Positions 5,691-11,131 of a stretch of DNA of 11,131 nucleotides are shown here, in pieces (within the stretch, counting starts at the first letter, position 1; each line of letters begins with the position of its first letter). Origin of the DNA: an uncultured Bacteroidales bacterium (lineage in GTDB: Bacteria; Bacteroidota; Bacteroidia; Bacteroidales; Muribaculaceae); contig UQMZ01000070.1 in NCBI GenBank assembly GCA_900542185.1, positions 1 to 11,131 of the forward strand. Direction: 5' to 3'. Position numbers and translations under genes: made by a program. Below the pieces are notes generated by a model, which was given only the letters and a program-made list of their open reading frames with translations, did not search any database and was not told where the DNA came from.

Positions 5691-6941
5691 TCAGCCCTTG
5701 ACAGCTGCTACGCCGGGCAGTACCTTCCCTTCGATGGCCTCGAGCAGAGCGCCGCCGCCGGTGGAAACGTAGCTTACCTTGTCGGCCAGTCCGAACTTGT
5801 TGATGCAGGCCACGGAGTCGCCGCCGCCTACCAGCGAGAATGCGCCGTCTTCGGTAGCCTCGACGATAGCGTCTGCTATGGCACGCGAACCGCCGGTGAA
5901 CTTATCGAACTCGAACACGCCTGCGGGGCCGTTCCAGAGGATAGTCTTGGCGGGCAGGATGGCTGCGCGGAATGCCTTGATGGATTCGGGACCGGCATCC
6001 ATACCTTCCCATCCGTCGGGAATGTCCATTACGGAGCAGATCTGTGTGTCGGCGTCGTTGCTGAACTTATTGCCGGCAACGCAGTCGGTGCCCAGCACCA
6101 GGTTCACGCCTTTCTTCTTGGCCATCTCGATGATGTCCAGCGCCAGCTGCAACTTGTCATCCTCTACGATGGAGTTGCCGATGTGTCCGCCCTTGGCCTT
6201 GGCGAACGTGAAAGTCATGCCGCCGCACAGAATCAGGTTGTCGACCTTGTCCATCAGGTTCTCGATGATGCCGATCTTGGTGGAAACCTTCGAGCCGCCC
6301 ATGATGGCGGTGAAAGGACGCTTGATGTCGCTGATGATCTTGTCTACGGCGCCTACTTCCTTCTCCATCAGGTATCCCAGCATCTTGTTGTCGGCGTCGA
6401 AATAGTCGGCGATCACGGCTGTCGAGGCGTGACGGCGGTGAGCCGTGCCGAATGCGTCGTTAACGTAAACGTCGGCATAGTCTGCCAGAGTCTTTGCGAA
6501 TTCCTTCTGACGCTCTTTCATCTCCTTCTTGGCTGCGTCGTATGCGGGGTCGTTCTTGTCGATGCCCACGGGCTTGCCTTCCTCCTCGGGATAGAAGCGG
6601 AGGTTTTCCAGCAGGAGCACCTGGCCGGGCTTCAGATTCTTGGCCTGTTCCTGAGCCTTGGCGCAGTCGGGTGCGAACTCGACCTCGGTGTCGAGGGCCT
6701 TGGCTACGGCTTCACGGATCTGCGACAGGCTCAGCTTCGGGTTTACCTTGCCCTTGGGCTTGCCCATGTGTGACATCAGGATCAGTGCGCCGCCGTCGCC
6801 CAGAATCTTCTTCAGAGTGGGGAGTGCGCCGCGAATACGGGTGTCGTCCGTGATTTTGCCATTCTCATCCAAGGGTACGTTGAAGTCCACGCGAACTATC
6901 GCCTTCTTGCCCTTGAAGTTGTAATCTTCAATTTTAGCCAT
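5691..6941 (-). CDS. pgk: Phosphoglycerate kinase
   Basis: This cytoplasmic glycolytic enzyme transfers phosphate between 1,3-bisphosphoglycerate and ADP, yielding ATP and 3-phosphoglycerate. The 416 residues show the complete signature set. In the N-lobe these are VDFNVP (18-23), D-D-T-R-I-R-G (32-38), SHMGKPKG (57-64), ENLRFYPEE (112-120) and NDAFGTAHRRHAS (161-173). In the nucleotide-binding C-lobe they are GGSKVSTK (215-222), WNGPAGVFE (336-344), GGGDS (372-376) and STGGGALLE (393-401). A Lys/Glu-rich insertion at about 121-150 lengthens it beyond E. coli Pgk (387); this insertion is usual in Bacteroidales. It appears to be transcribed alone, with its own promoter and terminator. Start ATG 6941-6939; stop TAA 5693-5691. 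Confidence 0.98.
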   Translation of the reverse strand: MAKIEDYNFKGKKAIVRVDFNVPLDENGKITDDTRIRGALPTLKKILGDGGALILMSHMGKPKGKVNPKLSLSQIREAVAKALDTEVEFAPDCAKAQEQAKNLKPGQVLLLENLRFYPEEEGKPVGIDKNDPAYDAAKKEMKERQKEFAKTLADYADVYVNDAFGTAHRRHASTAVIADYFDADNKMLGYLMEKEVGAVDKIISDIKRPFTAIMGGSKVSTKIGIIENLMDKVDNLILCGGMTFTFAKAKGGHIGNSIVEDDKLQLALDIIEMAKKKGVNLVLGTDCVAGNKFSNDADTQICSVMDIPDGWEGMDAGPESIKAFRAAILPAKTILWNGPAGVFEFDKFTGGSRAIADAIVEATEDGAFSLVGGGDSVACINKFGLADKVSYVSTGGGALLEAIEGKVLPGVAAVKG

Positions 6942-6985
6942 TGTTTGTCTAATTATTTTTTTGTATAGGGTTAATTTTCAAAAGG

Positions 6986-6993
6986 CAAATTTA
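6986..6993 (-). promoter_or_regulatory. Probable -7 promoter element of pgk
   Basis: TAAATTTG on the minus strand (6993-6986) matches the Bacteroidota TAnnTTTG consensus and lies about 45 bases upstream of the pgk ATG. No TTTG is present at the expected -33 distance, so only the proximal element is supported. Confidence 0.55.
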
Positions 6994-7135
6994 CAAAAAT
7001 TTTTGCATACGGCATTAAGATGCGCGACAAAAAATGTTAACACATCAATGATATACAGTATAATGTGCTATAAAGCGCGAATTTCAACAGAATGTGTCCG
7101 ATATACGCATGTCGTGAAACTGCCGTTACATAAGT

Positions 7136-8539
7136 ATGGAAAAGGATATGGAAGATTTGCAGTCGCTGTACCGTGCCCGTTACGGCACGCCGGTTGCGGA
7201 GGTCATAAAGATGGCCGGAGCAGGCGGCGACCGTCAGTATTACCGTATGCGTTCGGATGCCGGATGCTGCATCGGTACCGTCGGGGACTGCGAGCGGGAC
7301 TGCCGGGCATTTATCGGTCTGGACCGCGTGTTTCACAATCACGGAGTGCCGGTGCCGGAGATATATGGCGTGTCGGCCGATATGCGATGCTATATACAGC
7401 AGGATTTGGGCGACAAGTCATTGTTCTCTTGTCTCGGCAGTGACGAATGGCGCGGACTTGCCGAGGAATCGCTCAAGGCCCTGGTGAAACTTCAGACGGT
7501 GCCGGAATCAGAATGGGGGCAATATGCCGGTTATAAGCCATACAGTCGCCGTCAGGTGATGTGGGACCTGAATTATTTCAAATATGAATACCTGAAGCCC
7601 GCGCGCATTGACTTCGACGAGGACAGGCTTGAGGATGACATGGAGCGTCTTGCCGAATATCTGTCGGGACCGGCCGTCGGACCGCAGGGATTCATGATGC
7701 GCGACTTCCAGAGCCGAAACGTGATGATATATGACGGTCAGCCCTGGCTTATCGATTTTCAGGGAGGCCGCCGCGGCCCGGTGACATACGATGCCATATC
7801 CTTTCTGTGGCAGGCCAAGGCCGGACTTAAGCCTGAGACGCGTGAGGAACTGATGGAACTGTATGCCTTTGAATATGAACGTGCCACCGGCACACCTGCC
7901 CGGCAGATACTGGATGCCGTTCGTCCGCTGGCATTCTTCAGGACGCTACAGGTATTGGGTGCGTACGGTTTCAGGGGATTGGTGCAGAAGCGTGCGCATT
8001 TCATCGAAAGCATACCGGCTGCGCTCGACAATCTAAGTGACCTGATGAGTCTGCCTATATTGGACCGATGCCCAGAGCTGGCACGAGTATGCCGCGAAGC
8101 CATATCTCATTCCCCGAGTCCGTACAAGCATGACGGCTTATTGATAAAGGTATATAGTTTTTCGTATAAGCGTGGCTATCCTGAGGATTACACGGGTAAC
8201 GGAGGCGGATTCATGTTTGATTGCCGCGGTATGCACAATCCGGGGCGGTATGCCGAGTATAAGTCATTGACGGGTCGGGACAAGCCGGTGATTGATTTTC
8301 TGGAGAGCAGGGGAGAAGTACAGAAATTCGTGGAGGATGCCGAGGCGATAGTGTCGCCGTCGGTGGAATGCTATCTGCGGCGCGGTTTCTCGGACCTGCA
8401 GATTGGATTCGGATGTACCGGAGGCCAGCACAGGTCGGTGTATTGCGCCGAAGCTGTGGCGCATGCAATGAAGCGAAAATATCCGCAGGCTCAGGTCATG
8501 CTGATACACAGGGAGAGGGGTATAGAGGAAACATTATGA
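7136..8539 (+). CDS. AmgK-like sugar kinase fused to a RapZ C-terminal domain
   Basis: This 467-residue two-domain protein starts with an aminoglycoside-phosphotransferase-type kinase (about 1-325). Its catalytic loop is M-R-D-F-Q-S-R-N at 188-195 (Asp190, Asn195) and its metal-binding motif is L-I-D-F-Q at 205-209 (Asp207). The R-D-F-x-S-R-N form resembles AmgK, the anomeric kinase making MurNAc-1-phosphate for peptidoglycan recycling. Residues about 335-465 match the C-terminal half of RapZ: KVYSFSYKRGYP (338-349), F-D-C-R-G-M-H-N-P-G, a T-G-x-D-K-P-V motif at 379-385 and the signature GCTGGQHRSVY (426-436). In E. coli that half binds glucosamine-6-phosphate and small RNAs. The RapZ N-terminal ATPase half is absent, replaced by the kinase. 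An in-frame TGA at 7115-7117 limits the start; ATG 7136 is chosen, with ATG 7148 possible. A MurU-like gene follows 22 bases on, supporting a cell-wall salvage role. Exact substrate is inferred. Confidence 0.88.
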   Translation: MEKDMEDLQSLYRARYGTPVAEVIKMAGAGGDRQYYRMRSDAGCCIGTVGDCERDCRAFIGLDRVFHNHGVPVPEIYGVSADMRCYIQQDLGDKSLFSCLGSDEWRGLAEESLKALVKLQTVPESEWGQYAGYKPYSRRQVMWDLNYFKYEYLKPARIDFDEDRLEDDMERLAEYLSGPAVGPQGFMMRDFQSRNVMIYDGQPWLIDFQGGRRGPVTYDAISFLWQAKAGLKPETREELMELYAFEYERATGTPARQILDAVRPLAFFRTLQVLGAYGFRGLVQKRAHFIESIPAALDNLSDLMSLPILDRCPELARVCREAISHSPSPYKHDGLLIKVYSFSYKRGYPEDYTGNGGGFMFDCRGMHNPGRYAEYKSLTGRDKPVIDFLESRGEVQKFVEDAEAIVSPSVECYLRRGFSDLQIGFGCTGGQHRSVYCAEAVAHAMKRKYPQAQVMLIHRERGIEETL

Positions 8540-8561
8540 CGACATTGTCCAATTAGTGATT

Positions 8562-9308
8562 ATGATAGCGATGATAATGGCTGCCGGCCTCGGAACTCGG
8601 CTAAAGCCCTGGACCGAGCATCATCCCAAGGCGTTGGTGCCTGTGTGCGGTGTGCCTGTATTGGACCGGCTCATTTCAAAATTAAAGGATGAAGGCTTTG
8701 ATCACATTGTGGTTAACGTGCATCACTTCGCGGATCAGGTCAAGGAGCATCTGTCGGCGCATGACTATGGCGTGCGCATCAACATCAGCGACGAAACCGA
8801 CGAACTGCTTGATACCGGAGGCGCGTTGGTCAAGGCCGCACCGATTTTTTTAGCCGACGGAGGCCCGGTATTGGTCCACAATGTGGACATACTCAGCAAT
8901 CAGGACTTACGCAGGCTGGTGCAAAAGCATGAACAGGCCGGGAATGACATAACTCTGCTTACCAGCGGTCGCGAATCGTCGCGTAAACTGATATTCGACT
9001 CTGACTGCGAGCTTAAAGGATGGCACAACAATGTGACGGACGAGTATAAACCGCAGGGATTCAGACAGACAGAGGACATGACGGAGGAGGCTTTCAGCGG
9101 CATCTACGTGCTTGACACAGATGCCGTCAAAAGCCTTGCGGATTATTCGCACCGTTCCTGTCGCGCAAAATTTCCGATAATGGATTATCTGTTGTCACAT
9201 CATGAAGGCGTGACTATTCGTAAGGTACACAACGACCGGTTGCGGATGCTTGATATAGGCAAGCCCGACGCCTTGGCCAAGGCCGGGGATTTCATCTCGT
9301 CGCTGTAG
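8562..9308 (+). CDS. MurU-like sugar-1-phosphate nucleotidyltransferase
   Basis: This 248-residue cytoplasmic protein has the nucleotidyltransferase fold that makes NDP-sugars from sugar-1-phosphates. Visible motifs are MAAGLGTRLKPW (6-17, the nucleotide-binding G-x-G-x-R loop), H-P-K-A-L (21-25), L-L-D-T-G-G-A-L (82-89), H-N-V-D-I at 106-110 with the metal-binding Asp109, F-S-G-I-Y and a closing L-D-I-G-K-P. Length and motif order fit MurU (MurNAc-1-P uridylyltransferase, giving UDP-MurNAc) or short glucose/mannose-1-P nucleotidyltransferases. The upstream kinase, which would make the sugar-1-phosphate, favours MurU; the substrate is not proven by sequence. ATG 8562 is chosen because it places the conserved loop right at the N-terminus as in the family. 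A GTG at 8556 and ATGs at 8571 and 8577 are alternatives. Its 3' end is 14 bases from the end of a convergent gene. Confidence 0.9.
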   Translation: MIAMIMAAGLGTRLKPWTEHHPKALVPVCGVPVLDRLISKLKDEGFDHIVVNVHHFADQVKEHLSAHDYGVRINISDETDELLDTGGALVKAAPIFLADGGPVLVHNVDILSNQDLRRLVQKHEQAGNDITLLTSGRESSRKLIFDSDCELKGWHNNVTDEYKPQGFRQTEDMTEEAFSGIYVLDTDAVKSLADYSHRSCRAKFPIMDYLLSHHEGVTIRKVHNDRLRMLDIGKPDALAKAGDFISSL

Positions 9309-9322
9309 CCGGACGTTGCCGG

Positions 9323-9508
9323 TCAGGGTCTGTGCTGTGGCGTTCTGTAGCGTTTCTTGTTGACATTGAACTGGAACACACAGCCTAAGATGAGAGCGAT
9401 TACAGCGGCACCGCCCAACACCCATGTCAGAGTCAGTCCTGTGGTGAAGCATGAGGCAATCAGTAGCGCGGACCCGATTATGTAGAATACGATGGAAAGT
9501 GTTTTCAT
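9323..9508 (-). CDS. Small two-helix membrane protein, unknown function
   Basis: This 61-residue protein is not recognised as a named family. It has two hydrophobic helices (about 5-22 and 27-46) joined by a short T-G-L-T turn and a basic tail (K-K-R-Y-R-T...H-R-P), predicting both ends on the cytoplasmic side. Two cysteines lie at or near the helix ends (20 and 43). The ATG at 9508-9506 (M-K-T-L-S) is chosen. An in-frame ATG 11 codons upstream would add a polar, less natural N-terminus. It converges on the MurU-like gene with 14 bases between stops and no clear terminator there. Its own promoter is not evident. Confidence 0.7.
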   Translation of the reverse strand: MKTLSIVFYIIGSALLIASCFTTGLTLTWVLGGAAVIALILGCVFQFNVNKKRYRTPQHRP

Positions 9509-9620
9509 AATAGTTTCATATTGATTATACAATATTAACAATCAGCAGGGTCGAATTCCTTAATACGGGCAGCTCTTTAACACGGACAGAGGGATATTTA
9601 ACACATCGGGACGACATATC

Positions 9621-9720
9621 GAGATGAATCAAGATAAATCAAGATAAATCGAGATGAATCAAGATAAATCGAGATGAATCAAGATAAATCGGGATACATC
9701 GGGATAAATCGGGATGCATC
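9621..9720. repeat. 10-bp tandem repeat, ten units, consensus RRGATRMATC
   Basis: Ten uninterrupted units of exactly 10 bases: GAGATGAATC and AAGATAAATC mixed in the first seven, then GGGATACATC, GGGATAAATC and GGGATGCATC. Positions 3-5 (GAT) and 8-10 (ATC) are invariant, so every unit contains an inverted GAT-N2-ATC element; in the last unit this is the perfect palindrome GATGCATC. The period of 10 is not a multiple of three and TAA stops occur, so it is not coding. The 10-base period close to the DNA helical repeat would put each copy on the same face of the helix. Confidence 0.93.
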
Positions 9721-9731
9721 GGGAGGATATA

Positions 9732-9768
9732 TAAAACGGAAGGCGCGTCGAGATGACACACCTTCCAA
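9732..9768 (-). terminator. Terminator of rpsP
   Basis: On the minus strand GGAAGGTGTG (9766-9757) pairs with CGCGCCTTCC (9747-9738) over a 9-base loop, then GTTTTATATAT. Two stem positions are U-G wobbles in minus-strand RNA but C-A mismatches in plus-strand RNA, supporting minus-strand use. An A/T run on the other flank would give some bidirectional character. It lies about 70 bases past the rpsP stop. Confidence 0.82.
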
Positions 9769-9834
9769 TTTTTTATCCTTAATGGTCCGAGTGGAACCAT
9801 CAGAATGTCACAGTTCCTATGCGTGACGAGCGGA

Positions 9835-10380
9835 TCACTCAGCGGCGGGAGCTTCCTCGGCGGGAGCCTCGGTCTCGGCCTGGGCGGCTTCCTTGGCGGC
9901 AGCCTCCTCGGCAGCGAGTTTCTCAGCGCGCTTCTTGGCTACAGCCTCACCTTTGAGACGGTTCTTCTCAGCCTCGGCCTCGAAACGAGCCTTGCTGTCA
10001 GCTGCGGCCTTAGCCTCGTTCTTTGCTACGAAAGCTGCGGCTTCCTTGTCGCGTGCAGCCTTCCATGCGTCGAAACGCTTCTGTGCCTCTGCCTCGTCGA
10101 ACGCGCCCTTCTTGACGCCTCCTCTGAGGTGCTTCATCAGCATCACGCCCTCTTTCGAAAGCAGTGAACGTACTGTGTCCGTGGGCTGTGCGCCCTGTTC
10201 TACCCAATACAAAGCACGGTCGAAGTCCAAACTTATTGTAGCAGGATTAGTGTTCGGATTATAAGAACCTATCCTCTCAATAAATTTACCATCTCGTGGT
10301 GCCCTGCTATCGGCTACTACAATGGGGTAATAAGCGTAGCCCTTGCGGCCGTGACGCTGTAACCTGATTTTTGTTGCCAT
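9835..10380 (-). CDS. rpsP: 30S ribosomal protein S16
   Basis: S16 is a small-subunit protein needed for 30S assembly. Residues 1-85 match the family: M-A-T-K-I-R-L-Q-R-H-G-R-K-G (1-14), A-Y-Y-P-I-V-V-A-D-S-R-A-P-R-D-G (16-31), FIERIGSYNPNTNP (33-46) and D-R-A-L-Y-W-V-E-Q-G-A-Q-P-T-D-T-V (54-70). From about 95 to 181 there is an Ala/Glu/Lys-rich, probably helical tail ending in Pro/Ala/Glu repeats, which roughly doubles the length of E. coli S16 (82). Such extended S16 is common in Bacteroidales. The start is ATG 10380-10378, and the stop TGA 9837-9835 is followed by a terminator. It appears to be transcribed alone, divergently from prfA. Confidence 0.97.
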   Translation of the reverse strand: MATKIRLQRHGRKGYAYYPIVVADSRAPRDGKFIERIGSYNPNTNPATISLDFDRALYWVEQGAQPTDTVRSLLSKEGVMLMKHLRGGVKKGAFDEAEAQKRFDAWKAARDKEAAAFVAKNEAKAAADSKARFEAEAEKNRLKGEAVAKKRAEKLAAEEAAAKEAAQAETEAPAEEAPAAE

Positions 10381-10453
10381 AAACTTGCCGGTTTACTATT
10401 GATTGGTTTTCAAACATCCCTCCGGACTAAGGCCCGGACTCGGTTTGCGACTG

Positions 10454-10484
10454 CAAAGTTAATTCTAATTGCTGAATCTCGCAA
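10454..10484 (-). promoter_or_regulatory. Promoter of rpsP
   Basis: TAACTTTG on the minus strand (10461-10454) is an exact Bacteroidota -7 match, the same octamer as in the exbB promoter. TTGC (10484-10481), close to the TTTG -33 element, lies 19 bases upstream. The start would be near 10447, giving a leader of about 65 bases. Confidence 0.75.
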
Positions 10485-10503
10485 GTTTTTAAAGTTTATT
10501 TTG

Positions 10504-10511
10504 TAATTTTG
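10504..10511 (+). promoter_or_regulatory. Probable -7 promoter element of prfA
   Basis: TAATTTTG on the plus strand matches TAnnTTTG and lies 26 bases upstream of the prfA ATG. The -33 region of this promoter overlaps that of the divergent rpsP promoter (around 10481-10485); no clear TTTG is seen at the expected distance. Confidence 0.6.
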
Positions 10512-10537
10512 CAGTGATAATCGTGTAATATATAAAT

Positions 10538-11131
10538 ATGGCAGCATCAAGCTTAATAGAGAGACTTGATATACTCGAACCTCGGTTTGAGGAAGTATCT
10601 ACGTTGATAACGGATCCGGCAGTCATAGCCGATCAGCAGCGTTATGTGCGGCTGACCAAGGAGTACCATGATCTGGAGCGCATGTTGCAGGCAAAGCGAG
10701 AGTACGTCAATGCACTTGCGGCAGTTGAGGAATCGAAACAGATACTTGCCGAGGAAGAAGACGAGGAGATGCGTCAGTTGGCCCGCCAGGAACTGGACGA
10801 AGCGCAGGCCCGCATCCCGGAACTGGAGGAGCGGATCAAGCTGATGCTGGTTCCGGCCGATCCGGACGATGCCAAAAATGCCGTGGTCGAAATCCGCGGC
10901 GGCACGGGCGGCGACGAGGCGGCTCTCTTTGCCGGAGACCTGTTCCGTATGTATCAGAAGTTTGCTGAGTCCAAGGGCTGGGACCTGGCCGTAAGCTCAT
11001 ATTCCGAAGGCGCTGCCGGTGGCTATAAGGAGATAGTGTTCACGCTCACCGGTGCGGGTGTTTACGGCGTGATGAAGTATGAGTCGGGCGTACACCGCGT
11101 GCAGCGCGTGCCGGCCACCGAGACCCAGGGT
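10538..11131 (+). CDS. prfA: Peptide chain release factor 1, 3'-truncated by the window edge
   Basis: RF1 recognises UAA and UAG stop codons and triggers peptide release on the ribosome. The 198 residues visible are the N-terminal part. They comprise a long charged, probably coiled-coil stretch (about 1-105) and then the PCRF-domain signature VEIRGGTGGDEAALFAGDLF (117-136), Y-S-E-G-A-A-G-G-Y-K-E (155-165) and Y-E-S-G-V-H-R-V-Q-R-V-P-A-T-E-T-Q-G (181-198). That last motif is diagnostic of class I release factors. The frame is open to the last base. The catalytic GGQ and codon-recognition motifs lie beyond the edge, so the RF1 rather than RF2 call rests on the N-terminal form. The start is ATG 10538, with no strong Shine-Dalgarno. 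Confidence 0.93.
   Translation, partial: MAASSLIERLDILEPRFEEVSTLITDPAVIADQQRYVRLTKEYHDLERMLQAKREYVNALAAVEESKQILAEEEDEEMRQLARQELDEAQARIPELEERIKLMLVPADPDDAKNAVVEIRGGTGGDEAALFAGDLFRMYQKFAESKGWDLAVSSYSEGAAGGYKEIVFTLTGAGVYGVMKYESGVHRVQRVPATETQG

Larger units (their letters stand above)
9509..9834. other. Intergenic region between the small membrane gene and rpsP
   Basis: These 326 bases hold the upstream region of the small membrane gene, the ten-unit 10-bp tandem array at 9621-9720, the rpsP terminator and a further hairpin at 9782-9800 (ATGGT/ACCAT plus two G-C pairs across a bulge). All frames through the array are interrupted by stops. No RNA gene is recognised. Confidence 0.7.

Noticed and set aside
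5779..6853. Several plus-strand open frames opposite pgk
   Set aside because: The minus strand encodes complete phosphoglycerate kinase with all motifs; these are shadows.
7037..7342. 101-residue minus-strand open frame across the pgk/kinase intergenic region
   Set aside because: It overlaps the start of the kinase gene antisense and covers the probable pgk promoter; no motif is seen.
8556..9308. GTG start for the nucleotidyltransferase
   Set aside because: The ATG two codons later places the conserved loop at the family's usual distance from the N-terminus; no ribosome-binding site favours GTG.
9323..9541. 72-residue version of the small membrane protein
   Set aside because: The extra 11 residues are polar/aromatic and break the usual M-K-T-hydrophobic start; the later ATG is more natural, although neither has a clear ribosome-binding site.
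9601..9730. CRISPR array
   Set aside because: Units are 10 bases with no spacers between them, far below CRISPR repeat length, and no cas gene is nearby; it is a simple tandem repeat.
9805..10264. Plus-strand Ser/Leu/Gly-rich open frames opposite rpsP
   Set aside because: They are antisense to the Ala/Glu/Lys-rich tail of S16, whose repetitive codons keep the opposite strand open.

Overview
The window looks like a Bacteroidales (Bacteroidota) chromosomal contig, probably from a short-read metagenome or isolate assembly. Three things point there: TAnnTTTG-type promoter boxes with weak Shine-Dalgarno sites, a TonB/ExbD/ExbD/ExbB cluster whose ExbD proteins are much longer than the enterobacterial one, and ribosomal protein S16 with a long charged C-terminal tail. 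Family level (Muribaculaceae or Prevotellaceae) is a guess. The first 42 bases are not genomic: they are a Nextera i7-side adapter with its 8-base index, so real sequence starts at 43. The right edge also cuts a gene, so the window may be a whole contig.

Layout. (1) 43-1394, plus strand: 5'-truncated TPR-repeat protein, then a strong terminator. (2) 1395-1864: convergent intergenic region with two different 9-bp tandem repeats, a hairpin and the minus-strand terminator of the next operon. (3) 1865-5182, minus strand: operon exbB - exbD - exbD - tonB, the proton-driven motor energising TonB-dependent outer-membrane transport, with a promoter about 230 bases upstream of exbB and hence a long leader. 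(4) 5691-6941, minus strand: pgk (phosphoglycerate kinase) with its own terminator and promoter. (5) 7136-9308, plus strand: a two-gene operon pairing an AmgK-like sugar kinase fused to a RapZ C-terminal domain with a MurU-like nucleotidyltransferase. This is the most interesting locus: a probable cell-wall sugar salvage branch (MurNAc to MurNAc-1-P to UDP-MurNAc) with a putative amino-sugar-phosphate-sensing or RNA-binding domain built into the kinase. (6) 9323-9508, minus strand: small two-helix membrane protein. (7) 9509-9834: intergenic region with ten consecutive 10-bp repeats and the rpsP terminator. (8) 9835-10380, minus strand: rpsP (S16). (9) 10538-end, plus strand: prfA (release factor 1), cut by the window edge, divergent from rpsP with closely packed promoters.

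Most of the window is housekeeping. The parts deserving a second look are the kinase-RapZ_C fusion operon, the paired long ExbDs, the exbB leader, and the short-period tandem repeats, which no annotated gene explains.
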